Source: Pomphorhynchus laevis (Eukaryota > Acanthocephala > Palaeacanthocephala > Echinorhynchida > Pomphorhynchidae). From it: a stretch of DNA of 64,000 nucleotides. This document shows positions 50,001 to 57,600 of the stretch, one piece after another. Within the stretch, counting starts at the first letter, position 1, and every line of letters begins with the position of its first letter. The stretch is taken from the NCBI GenBank assembly GCA_012934845.2, contig WNNJ02002694.1:248001-312000 (forward strand), given 5' to 3'. Under the pieces are notes generated by a model that saw only the letters and a list, made by a program, of their open reading frames with translations, made no database searches and was not told the origin of the DNA. The position numbers and the translations under genes were made by a program.

Positions 50001-53000
50001 TGTATCAGAGGTTGTTCGCCGCATTGTCAGTAAAACCATATTGTCCTGCGTCAAAGATGATCTTCAAGACGTAGCCGGGATTGTCCAACTTTGCGCATCC
50101 CAGCGAAATGGGATCGATTTTGCGATTCACTCGCTTCGCGATACGTATTCTTCTAACCAGAGCTATGGACTTCTCGCTGTCGACGCTAAGAATGCGTTCA
50201 ACTCTGTCAATCGAAATGTTATGCTACACAATATCAAACACACTTGCCCTGGGCTAGCACAGTCCTTATCTAACATTTATGCGGGCGACGCAGAACTGGT
50301 ACTTGGTGGTGGATCTTTAGCATCGTGCGAGGGAGTAACCCAGGGAGATCCCTTAGCCATGGCTGCCTTCGCAATGGCATCCTTACCATTGATAAGTATG
50401 ATCAAGCAAGTCGTGCCAAACATTGTTCAGCGTTGGTTTGCTGACGATGCGAATTTTGTAGGTTTGCCTGAGGATCTGTTGCGTGTATGACAACTTCTCC
50501 AAATCCAAGGACCAAAATTCGGATATAATGTGAACTCTAGCAAAACCAAGATGCTCCTTCATCCGCAATCCGAAGGGGTGTATCCACTTCCCGCAGACAT
50601 TGAGACACGGTTCGATGACATCGAGGTGTTAGGTGCGCCAATTGGCTCAGGCGAATTTGTAAAGGAAATTACAAAAATTAAAATATTAAAGTGGACTGAG
50701 CTTGTTTCTCGTATATCTACTGTATCACGATTTGATCCCCATGCTGCTTTCTCAGGATTCAATAAGTCAATACAATGGAAATGGACACACTTTATGAGAT
50801 CGACACCAAGTGAAACGGATCTGTATTTGTCCTTACGGGATACTATATTCAGTAGTTTGGCTCCCTCACTTTTCGATCAAGATCTAAACTCAGTTATGCA
50901 CGCGTTGATTTCGTCACCAATTTCAAAGGGTGGAATGGGCATTGTTGATCCAGTAAGCGCAGCTTTGACCGAGTTCGAAAGCTCGAAAAAATTTTGTAAA
51001 ACATTTGATAGTGGGCTACAAGGTGATCTTCTCAGGGATGCTCAGAATAACTTGACAAAAGAGTTGAATCAAGAACGACAAAAAGTTGTGGATGAGCGTT
51101 TGGCATACATTCGATCAATCTTACCTGCCTCAATGCATCAAGCCCTGGAATTTGCACTGAGACAGGGTGCTTCCTTTTGGATTAGTGCAGTTCCAGTGAA
51201 AGCTGAATTCAGTCATTTGTGTCCACATGAATTCAGAGATGCTCTTGCGTTGCGATATAGCTCTGACCCTATCGGGATTCCCAAGGACAAGTGTGTGTGG
51301 TGATGATGCGAAACTCCCACATTTGCTTTCGTGCAAGCGAGGAGGTGTTGTAATAACAAGGCATAACGCCTTACGCGATTTCTTAGCCACCGAAATATCA
51401 CAGGTGTGTACTGGGGTTGGTGTCGAACCGATATTACAACGGGTAGATAGTGATCACTGTTTTGATCATCGGGTCACTTGTCGAAGTGACGACGCGCGAC
51501 TCGACATCGTCTGCATTGGGATTTCTGACGCCAGATATGAGCGAACGTTCTTTGACGTTACGGTTTTCAACCATTTTGCTCCATCGTGTGCGTCTACGAG
51601 AAAAGCTGCATTTGATTTTCATGAAGCGAGAAAAAGATCAAAATACGCGGAACGTATCATCGATATCGAAAGGAGTAGATTTATGCCGCTGGTGTTCACG
51701 GCTTCTGGTGCTGCGGGACCCGACGCCATGGTTTTGCTCAGGACAATTGCTCGATTGCGTTCATCACGTGAGAATAAAAGCTATGCTGAATGCCTGTGTG
51801 GCCTCAGAAGGTCCATAAGTTTGCTGCTGTGTCGTGCTGCCTCACATGCAATCAGAGGGTGCCGGTCGACTAGGGGTCACCCATATAGTCGTGGATCCGA
51901 ACGGATGGATGATTCTAATGTTTTAGAATAAATAATAATACATAACAATGTTAAATGTATATTGGCCCATTTGAGGGAACCATATGTTGTAATTAATAAT
52001 ATATTTAAAAAAAAATTATTAGCGTTATCCTTGCAAAGATGACTTCTCGATGTGTCCGTGGAGCTCGATCAGCTATAAATCGTCCTCAAAGGGATTTATG
52101 TTTAATCAATGAAGAATAATTTAGTGACTTTTTGAATATTAAAACTGGCTTGGTGAGGTTTTTTTCTTTAAAATTGTAAATTAAGGCCCATTTGCGGGAA
52201 CCTATATTAATGTAATAATATTTATAATAAAAAATATAAAAAAAATTATTATGTAATATATCGGAGATCGACATGGAATTATTATCGGAGATCGACATGG
52301 AATGTGATAACTTTCATCCCTCCTTTTTCGATACGATAGATGTAGCTGCAATTCAACTTAGTGCTAAGCGCACTACAGGCGCTGCGGGTCCTTCGGGTGT
52401 TAATGCTTTATCATGGCGGCAAATGCTAACCTCATTTGATAGGGATTCATTACAGTTGGCCTCTACGTTGGCAGACCTGACAAGGCGAATTGCTAGTAAT
52501 AGAGTTCCAAAACATTCAACAGAAGCGTTAATCGCTAGTCGGCTCATTGCCCTTGATAAAAATCCTGGTGTTCGACCGATCAGAAAAGCTGAGGCATATA
52601 GGCGCATAATGGCTAAAACGATTTTAAATGTCATTTCTCATTTCATTAAGTCAATTGCGGGTAATTCACAACTTTGTGCAGGTCAAAAGGGAGGTGTCGA
52701 ATTCGTTGTGCGAGATATGCGTGAAACCTTTGTTAATTCGACCTCGTCATGTTTACTTTTAATTGATGCACATAATGCTTTTAATAGAATTAATAGGAAA
52801 TTAGCTCTCCTCAATATAGAAAAGATATGCCCTGCTTTAGCACGATTCCTGCAGAATACGTATAGTTTAGATCCAATCTTAGCCATTGACGATGATTATC
52901 TGTTATCAAAGGAAGGTTTCACGCGAGGCGACCCTTTGGCAATGGTAGCATTTGCGGCAGCAACGATACCATTAATACATAGATTAGGCGCTTTGCATCC

Positions 53001-55068
53001 TCAAATAAAACAGCGTTGGTATGCAGACGATGTATCATGTGTTGGTTCACCGGGGAATGTTTATGATTTTTTTAAATCGTTGCAATCAATAGGACCGGAA
53101 TACGGATTTCATGTTAATGTCAACAAGTGTACAGCTCTGGTTAACGCAAACATTATCCTTGAATGTGATTCACTTGCCAGCTTAGGGGTTCATGTCGTAT
53201 CTAATGGTGTAGAACTTTTAGGAGCTCCCACAGGTTTTGGTTCGTTCGAAAAAGATTGGATAATAACACAAGTGACTCGCTGGTTAAAATTGCTCGATAG
53301 GTTATGTGAAGTCTCTAGCGATTCACGGCAGTTAGCGTTCTTAGCATTTTCAGCTGCAAAATAAGTGGAATCATGTACAAATAGCATGTAAGTGTGAATG
53401 CGAATGGTTTTCTTCACTCGAAGATTTCATACAGAATAAAATATTCCCCAAAATAACTGGTTTTAATTTACAGAAGTGTTGGCGCGATGTAGCAAGTCTG
53501 CCCTTTTCAATGGGAGGTTTGGGGATATCAAATCCATATGAGAATACCAAATCTGAATGGGAATATTCTTCTTTGCTATGTAAGCCCTTATTTGAGTTAG
53601 GTCTCGGAGGCGACATTGATACCATCCAGAAACAGTCAATAGTTGAAATTAGAAAACTAAAGAATCTCCGGGCTGCCGAAAAATTTTCGTCACTGTTAAA
53701 TACAGTGGACGACTGCGAACAGGTAATTTTAAAGCATGCCGCTCGAAAGGGCGCGTCAACGTGGCTATCTGCTCGCCCTAGTGATGATCCTAAGTTTCGC
53801 TTAAGCAATCAAGAATTTTCCGATGGTCTCTCTGTCAGATATGGGTGGCAAATTTTAAATACTTCAGGCAAATGTGTATGTGGGGAAGTTCTTAGTGTTG
53901 TTCATTCATTATCTTGCAAATGCGGAGGGAAATCAATAGTAAGGCACAATGTGATCAGAGACATTTTCGCCAAATTAACTTCAGAGGTGTGTTCATCAAC
54001 TACAACTGAGCCACTGCTTTCTCCCGTTGATCCAACTATTCAATTCGATTCTTCTTCCATTACACTAGATCGGAATGCACGTCTTGACGTCTTGTGTTCG
54101 GGGTTGTTTGGCGTCCTGTCTGAGCGGTCCTACCTGGACATTTCTGTATTCAATACACATGCTCGTTCCTATGTCACAATGACTCCACGATCAGCGTTCA
54201 GTTATAACGAGAATCGAAAAAAGGCTAAGTACTCCGAACGGATATCCAAGATCGAGAGAGCAGCTTTTATACCAGTTATTTTGTCAATACAAGGTGGATT
54301 AGGGGATGAGGCAGAACAGTTGGTAAAACGCTTAGCAAAAGACGTAGCGGTGAGAAGAGAGTGCCGTTACAGTGACGTGATTAGCCGATTCAGACGTTCC
54401 ATTGGAATAGCTCTCGTGCGGGCTAGCTCATGGTGTCTCAGATAAATTTTTTCATTGTTACTTTTGTTATGATTTTGCAGTGTCTTTGTCAAATAAATTC
54501 GTTTTTTCGTTAAAAAAAATTATTATGCAAAAAAATTATTATGTAAGCATACCAAAAAGCGAAAGTTTTAGAAAATGTCAGTTGCTTTTACATCTATTAA
54601 GCATTAATTTTATTTTTAAATATTAATAATTGTGTGATTATTAAAATAATAAGAAATAAATGAAAATCTGATTAATCCATATCTTAATTGTAAAAATCGA
54701 TTTCAATCTCCTTTTAAACTTAATGCAATTATTATACTCACTTTGCGGCACCGATTACAGAAAGACCGATTGATGAAGCAGCTCCTAGTGCAGCCCATTG
54801 AGATGGAGCAATTGTTGTTAATAGCCTTATAAAATAAAAACAATACAATAGTAATATTTGATTTATATTGTACCATCCAATATCGAATCGGAAGCCATAA
54901 CCGGTAAGCATATGTGAAAATCCTATTCAAGTATTGAATAAAGCAGTTAAAAAGGCGTGATTTACCGGCATATATTAAAATTGAAATTATCAGTATGATA
55001 ATAATATACAATGTTAAGTTGTATATGTAAGATTGCTGTTTAGAGGTCGATGCATGGGTCGTATTCAT
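29023..55068 (-). CDS. ATP6V0B: V-type H+-ATPase 21-kDa proteolipid subunit c'', seven coding exons, 220 aa
   Basis: Membrane proteolipid of the V0 rotor, which carries protons into lysosomes, endosomes and other acid organelles. Seven - strand exons join in phase to 663 bp (220 aa plus stop; human about 205). Membrane segments are visible: residues 14-35 ([20 protein letters not shown]), 58-80, 99-125, 155-180 and 193-217. Family landmarks: [42 protein letters not shown] with the proton-binding Glu110 in [45 protein letters not shown] and [13 protein letters not shown]. Introns are 43, 48, 11639, 12286, 1318 and 49 bp. The two longest hold both satellites and most LINEs of the window. Oddity: Asn79 stands where Trp is usual (GAAWG). 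Confidence 0.93.
29084..29304 (-). CDS. ATP6V0B: V-ATPase c'' exon 6
   Basis: 221 bp from the acceptor GTTCATAG to CTTCAG|GTATTT. It encodes [20 protein letters not shown] through [17 protein letters not shown] with Glu200 in the fifth helix. Confidence 0.94.
29305..30622. other. V-ATPase c'' intron 5
   Basis: AT-rich with a TATAATATTA run near 29465-29515. No element recognised. Confidence 0.5.
30623..30668 (-). CDS. ATP6V0B: V-ATPase c'' exon 5
   Basis: 46 bp between ATTTCAG and AAAG|GTAATA, encoding [15 protein letters not shown], the poorly conserved loop between the third and fourth helices. Called from splice borders, phase and position only. Confidence 0.7.
30940..32956. repeat. Satellite 1: 88-bp dimeric AT-rich tandem array
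   Basis: TTACGATTAATTAAAAAATA recurs at 31163 and 31251, giving 88 bp. Each unit is two related halves of about 44 bp, both with GATTAATTAAAAA(A)TATAAA; the first has AAGCTTAGTTAAACTA, the second AAAGTTAAATTAAATTAAAT. About 23 units are present, with variants such as ATTATGTTTAATT in place of ATTAAGCTTAGTT forming local higher-order blocks. The array lies in intron 4 of the V-ATPase c'' gene. Confidence 0.95.
33406..35276 (+). mobile_element. I/Jockey-type LINE copy, 5'-truncated and internally deleted, with 12-bp target duplication
   Basis: ATCATTGAAATA flanks the element on both sides (33394-33405 and 35277-35288), an exact 12-bp target duplication. The body starts inside the apurinic-type endonuclease ([24 protein letters not shown], [28 protein letters not shown], about 33430-34010). 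It continues through the linker ([17 protein letters not shown]) to a fragment of RT ([16 protein letters not shown], about 34640) and then jumps to the C-terminal part ([20 protein letters not shown], ending at a stop near 35139). The GVPQG and YADD blocks are missing, and stops lie near 34012 and 34291. It ends in TTTTTTAATAAAACCC without a long A tail. Same family as 43645-44107 and 61636-64000. Non-functional. Confidence 0.88.
35289..35815. other. AT-rich intron spacer
   Basis: Nothing recognised. Confidence 0.5.
35816..36100 (-). mobile_element. LINE endonuclease N-terminal fragment
   Basis: The - strand frame reads [20 protein letters not shown] then [16 protein letters not shown] and [12 protein letters not shown]. 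This is the start of a LINE apurinic-type endonuclease (N.RSL.NK..EL…PDI..ITETW…R.GGGV.LY). Only this tip is present; its 5' end abuts the 113-bp satellite. Wording fits the CR1/Jockey group, a different family from the neighbouring 33.4-kb copy. Confidence 0.8.
36101..42935. repeat. Satellite 2: 113-bp dimeric AT-rich tandem array
   Basis: AATCAGTTCAAAAATATTTT starts at 38271 and again at 38384, giving 113 bp. The unit is two homologous halves: ATAATCAGTTCAAAAATATT…TTATCAATTAAAAGATAATATTGCT (57 bp) and ATTATCAGTTCAAGCATATT…TTATCAATTAAAAAAATCA (56 bp), so an ancestral 56-bp monomer became a dimer. There are about 58 dimers. Many adjacent units are nearly identical (38240-38700), while both ends and 40500-41300 are degenerate. 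The last 200 bp shrink to irregular TTATCAATTAAAA monomers that stop about 20 bases from the V-ATPase exon 4 donor. Lies within V-ATPase c'' intron 4. Confidence 0.96.
42955..43102 (-). CDS. ATP6V0B: V-ATPase c'' exon 4
   Basis: 148 bp after TTTTTTCAG, encoding [40 protein letters not shown] and GIIISSEAS, ending TCA|GTATGT. The 113-bp satellite stops about 20 bases beyond this donor. Confidence 0.95.
43103..43640. other. Start of V-ATPase c'' intron 3 side, with dispersed repeat copy 2
   Basis: About 43320-43470 is the second copy of the repeat at 21470-21612. The rest is AT-rich with nothing recognised. Confidence 0.65.
43645..44107 (+). mobile_element. I/Jockey-type LINE 3' fragment
   Basis: From TTCACCATTACGGTGAACTA (43652) onward it matches 34806 onward of the 33.4-kb copy: DLDRLK…[17 protein letters not shown], then GLRSV and a trailer with GAGGCCGTA. 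Only the last part of ORF2 and the 3' UTR remain, with several stops and frame changes. Confidence 0.82.
44193..44441 (+). mobile_element. LINE linker fragment (between endonuclease and RT)
   Basis: An 82-codon frame encodes …[20 protein letters not shown] then [20 protein letters not shown], the 'PWFT.EL..L...R..AY..' linker found in many LINE ORF2 proteins. Isolated relic. It ends where an oppositely oriented LINE piece begins. Confidence 0.6.
44422..44990 (-). mobile_element. LINE endonuclease fragment
   Basis: On the - strand the frame reads [40 protein letters not shown] then [20 protein letters not shown] and [13 protein letters not shown], the middle of an apurinic-type endonuclease (GVGIL…VVCAY.PN…FLE.L…V.LGDFNAHVG). 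Upstream to about 44990 a broken continuation carries [15 protein letters not shown] remains. Different wording from the other LINE families here. Confidence 0.75.
45066..45320. repeat. Two-copy tandem repeat, about 131-bp period
   Basis: GATGATCCAACATCG(T/C) starts at 45095 and 45226. The shared blocks include GTAAGGAAACAGG(T/C)CTCCGTGA and GTTCCCGATAT. The copies differ at roughly one base in eight. Confidence 0.8.
45725..48690 (+). mobile_element. L2-like LINE, copy 1 (nearly complete endonuclease-RT)
   Basis: Two long frames. The first (to 46996) is an apurinic-type endonuclease: [48 protein letters not shown]. The second (46975-48576) is a reverse transcriptase: [96 protein letters not shown], then the usual thumb and C-terminus [15 protein letters not shown]…[10 protein letters not shown]. 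The wording is that of the L2/CR1 group. The frames are offset near 46985, so one frameshift separates the domains. The 5' end is truncated inside the endonuclease start. Strand-biased pyrimidine-rich codons (CTT, TCT). The 3' UTR has a stem-loop (48631-48647) and ends in an A run near 48690. Confidence 0.92.
48713..48779 (+). repeat. 15-bp tandem repeat at the 5' side of the CXC-RT-RLE element
   Basis: AGGACTGCGTTTCAG is repeated four times with one C/T change, then a partial unit (AGGACG). It starts directly after the L2-like 3' end and precedes the next element's leader, so it may be part of that element's 5' UTR or promoter. Confidence 0.85.
48713..52020 (+). mobile_element. RLE-type non-LTR retrotransposon A, with CXC-like leader
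   Basis: Domains in order: a cysteine-rich leader (48887-49090; [20 protein letters not shown] then [12 protein letters not shown], spacing like a tesmin/TSO1 CXC motif); a helical region; a reverse transcriptase (49087-50490) with [50 protein letters not shown] (Asp366), [20 protein letters not shown] and [11 protein letters not shown]; the thumb (from 50491); and a C-terminal nuclease-like domain (to 51931) with [41 protein letters not shown] and [15 protein letters not shown]. The C..H/C-knuckle plus RHN, LDV and DVTVF pattern resembles the restriction-like endonuclease of R2-superfamily elements; there is no apurinic-type endonuclease. Breaks: a frame offset near 49087, a TGA at 50488-50490 and a frame change near 51300. 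A-rich tail ends near 52020. Confidence 0.85.
52021..52257 (+). mobile_element. Short relic sharing element A's 3' tail
   Basis: GGCCCATTTGCGGGAACC (near 52186) corresponds to GGCCCATTTGAGGGAACC of element A's 3' UTR (near 51965), and both continue through TGTAATTAATAATA-like DNA to AAAAAAAATTATTA. Upstream there is only a 26-codon frame (52038-52118, start [17 protein letters not shown]). It is either a deeply deleted copy or a non-autonomous derivative. Confidence 0.55.
52257..54528 (+). mobile_element. RLE-type non-LTR retrotransposon B, 5'-truncated, with 18-bp target duplication
   Basis: A relative of element A, clearly diverged at the protein level. RT frame 52273-53364: [85 protein letters not shown]. 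After one frame change near 53362 it runs to 54445 with [44 protein letters not shown] and [14 protein letters not shown], the nuclease-like domain. The copy starts just before the RT, lacking the cysteine-rich leader. AAAAAAATTATTATGTAA flanks it at 52239-52256 and 54529-54546. A 20-bp direct repeat (ATCGGAGATCGACATGGAAT at 52260 and 52284) sits at its 5' edge. Confidence 0.88.
54742..54825 (-). CDS. ATP6V0B: V-ATPase c'' exon 3
   Basis: 84 bp from the acceptor TTTATAAG to AA|GTGAGT. It encodes [20 protein letters not shown] and LSVIGAA. Confidence 0.93.
54874..54922 (-). CDS. ATP6V0B: V-ATPase c'' exon 2
   Basis: 49 bp between TTGAATAG and TG|GTACAA. It encodes [15 protein letters not shown] plus part of Trp51, the family's GFRFD…W loop. 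Confidence 0.85.
54966..55068 (-). CDS. ATP6V0B: V-ATPase c'' exon 1
   Basis: 103 bp, [14 protein letters not shown] then a hydrophobic helix, ending GCC G|GTAAAT (phase 1). The open frame runs on into the 43-bp intron, which is read-through. Confidence 0.85.
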
Positions 55069-56639
55069 TGTGCTGGTAATATATCTCTAATTTCAAAAAT
55101 GTTTTACAATTAAATTACAATTTGATCATACTTGAATCAGGAAATAACGATCGAAAGTTAAAACTCACTGAAACGGTGTAATAAAATTGAATTAACCGAT
55201 AATCGTTTATTAATCTAATTATAAATAATTATAATCAAGTATTGCAACGGAAACAATGCATATTCAATTGTAATGAGCCGTCGTACTGGCAGAAACCTTC
55301 TTCGAATTGTTTCAAGTATCATGAAAATCGAAATCTTCAGAAAGATGCTGAACGTATAGCACGGGTTGAATAGTGAACCTTCTACCCAATGGTGTAATCT
55401 GCAGCTGGTTTAGTTGATACAGACGCTAATCAGATAATGTAGATCATAGCAAAATGCAAAGCCTCAAGATCACATCTAGACTACAATGATTGAATTAGCT
55501 AATTGAGACAAAATGTCTCGATTCAACTAGCAAAATGTGCCTTAATGGCTTTGAGAATGCGAGCAAAAGCCGAACAGATCCTTTTCAGCAATGGCAATGA
55601 AATTTGCTCGTCTGTGTAATGCATCCGCCCTTGCGTACGCGGATGGTGTTCTGCAAGATTTTGATAAGAACCTTATTATGCTCCGGATATTGAGTAACAA
55701 ATTGTGACATTTTTATCATGTACAGATTAAAATTATTGTATATTGAAAAAATAATTTTAACTAGAAATTAATATTCTTGCTAATGAAAATTGAATTTGAA
55801 AACTATTTACTGTTTACACAAGAGGAAATTATGCGAATAAGGTCGTCGTTTTGAAAATAAAATGAATATAATACATTAATAATAATTTATAGAGTTATCT
55901 ATGATACCACTCTAATTGAAGTCCTGTATATTTTACATAGTAGAACTTTGTTTTATTTAATTATATTAAATACGTAGACTCAGTTAGCTGATTTGATTTG
56001 TTTGTTTAATGGAGGGTTGAAGGTAATGTTTAAAATTTTAATGATTCCCTATAAAATGTGTTTGTATAACGTACAAGGTGCATAAGTGATATGGAGGCAA
56101 AATTATATAGGTAAATTAGATGAGGTACGATTAGTTTAAGTGTCTATTTCACAATTTTTATTTATATAAATCTATATAAATATTCACGTTAGGCTTAAAA
56201 TTTAAAGATTTAATCAAATTAATTATAAAATTAAAACTAGACATTTCGTTCGGTGCATGTATCCAACACATTCTTTATATGATAGTGTGATGATGTTAAT
56301 TATATATATATCAACAGCTGATTGTTTTTTATACTCAAACATATTTCTTATCACCCTATTTATTATTTAAATTATTTGATAATATAAATAAAGATACGTA
56401 CGAGAGGGAAGCTCGTTTGATTATTAATGATACTTTTTGACACCTATTTTTGGCAACTTACTTTTGGCAATTTACTTTTGGCTCATCAACATTAATTTGT
56501 TAATCTTTTTTCCTTTTGATTGTAGCACGATAAATTTGTGAATCTTTTTTCATCACAGGTATTGTTCCTATTTAGATACAACAGGACGCTACTAATCATC
56601 CTGGGTGGGTCTCATCAGCTGTTGACCCAGACCTACATT
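55069..56639. other. Upstream flank of V-ATPase c''
   Basis: The promoter and 5' UTR should lie at the left edge; no motif could be assigned. 55260-55680 is less AT-rich and non-repetitive within the window, without an accepted reading frame. The rest is AT-rich. Confidence 0.4.
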
Positions 56640-56963
56640 TCACGTTTCGACCATCATTATCTGCTTACTCAGGACGTCTGTATCTCGATCCATTATTTGT
56701 ATCTCGATTAATTTGTTAATATAGTTATTGTATTGCTTTTCCTTTAAAGTCACTCTCGATACAATACGACTTAGAATAACATCATAGCACTTGCTTACTA
56801 CATCAATTGGCAACGTTACAAATGAATAAAATTGTGCTATTTCGATACAATAAATATATTCACCATACTTGACTATTTCTCGTTTCGGTAATTGTACGGA
56901 TTGGATATATTTAGTGAGTATTACTGCAACAAGTTGCTGAAAGCCTAAATGTCTATCAAACAC
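56640..56963 (-). CDS. Unrecognised reading frame, 107 codons
   Basis: Encodes FDRHLGFQQLVAVILTKYIQ…, KREIVKYGEYIYCIEIAQFY…, FVTLPIDVVSKCYDVILSRI…, then a coiled, charged end …TLKEKQYNNYINKLIEIQIM. The amino-acid mix is protein-like and the frame is long for such AT-rich DNA, but no family was recognised and no start context or splice sites support it. It could be a decayed transposon gene. Confidence 0.25.
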   Translation of the reverse strand: MFDRHLGFQQLVAVILTKYIQSVQLPKREIVKYGEYIYCIEIAQFYSFVTLPIDVVSKCYDVILSRIVSRVTLKEKQYNNYINKLIEIQIMDRDTDVLSKQIMMVET

Positions 56964-57600
56964 CGTGCATTCCTATCCCCGAAAAGTCCATTACAGTCAA
57001 TTCTAAGACGGGAAGAAGGGTTTCGAGTAGCCGATTATTTTAAAAATTAAGTCATCTGAAATATTATCTAGTGGTAGATCGGTGACTACTGAAGAAGTGA
57101 TATTTTCAACTTTCCCTGCCAACAAATAGCAATAGTATGATGTTGACTTATTGTTAGTCCCTTCTTTTAAACACCAACGCATGTTTTACGAAAAATTGTT
57201 GTTTACATGAAAAAATATTTGCCGGGTCCTTGACAGTCTAATTGTTGCTTATGACCAACGCATCTTGTGCTTTGGTTAAATGAACAGGACTTAAACTAAT
57301 CGTACCTAATCTAAATTTCGTATCCGAACTAAAAAATATTTTTATTTTATATTATTTGTTTAAATTTGCCTATTTTGCTGTAGACTTTGCTTGTATTCAA
57401 TATAAAGTATGGATGACAGCAGTAATTCAGCTCGAGATGCACTTAGTAGCAACTTATATATTTATATAACGATTCCGCTTCCGACTGCTCGTCACCACAT
57501 CACAAGCTAGAAAGGTGAGGAGGTTGATTTATATCAAATCGTATTCATTCGACAAATGTACCACTTGTTAAATTTCTCTTTGTTTTTTAACGAATTTGAA
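56964..57600. other. Spacer before L2-like copy 2
   Basis: Nothing recognised. Confidence 0.45.

Noticed and set aside
54703-55068. Single 121-codon frame taken as a gene
   Set aside because: It reads through two short introns of V-ATPase c''; splicing at 54966, 54922, 54874 and 54825 restores the family sequence.
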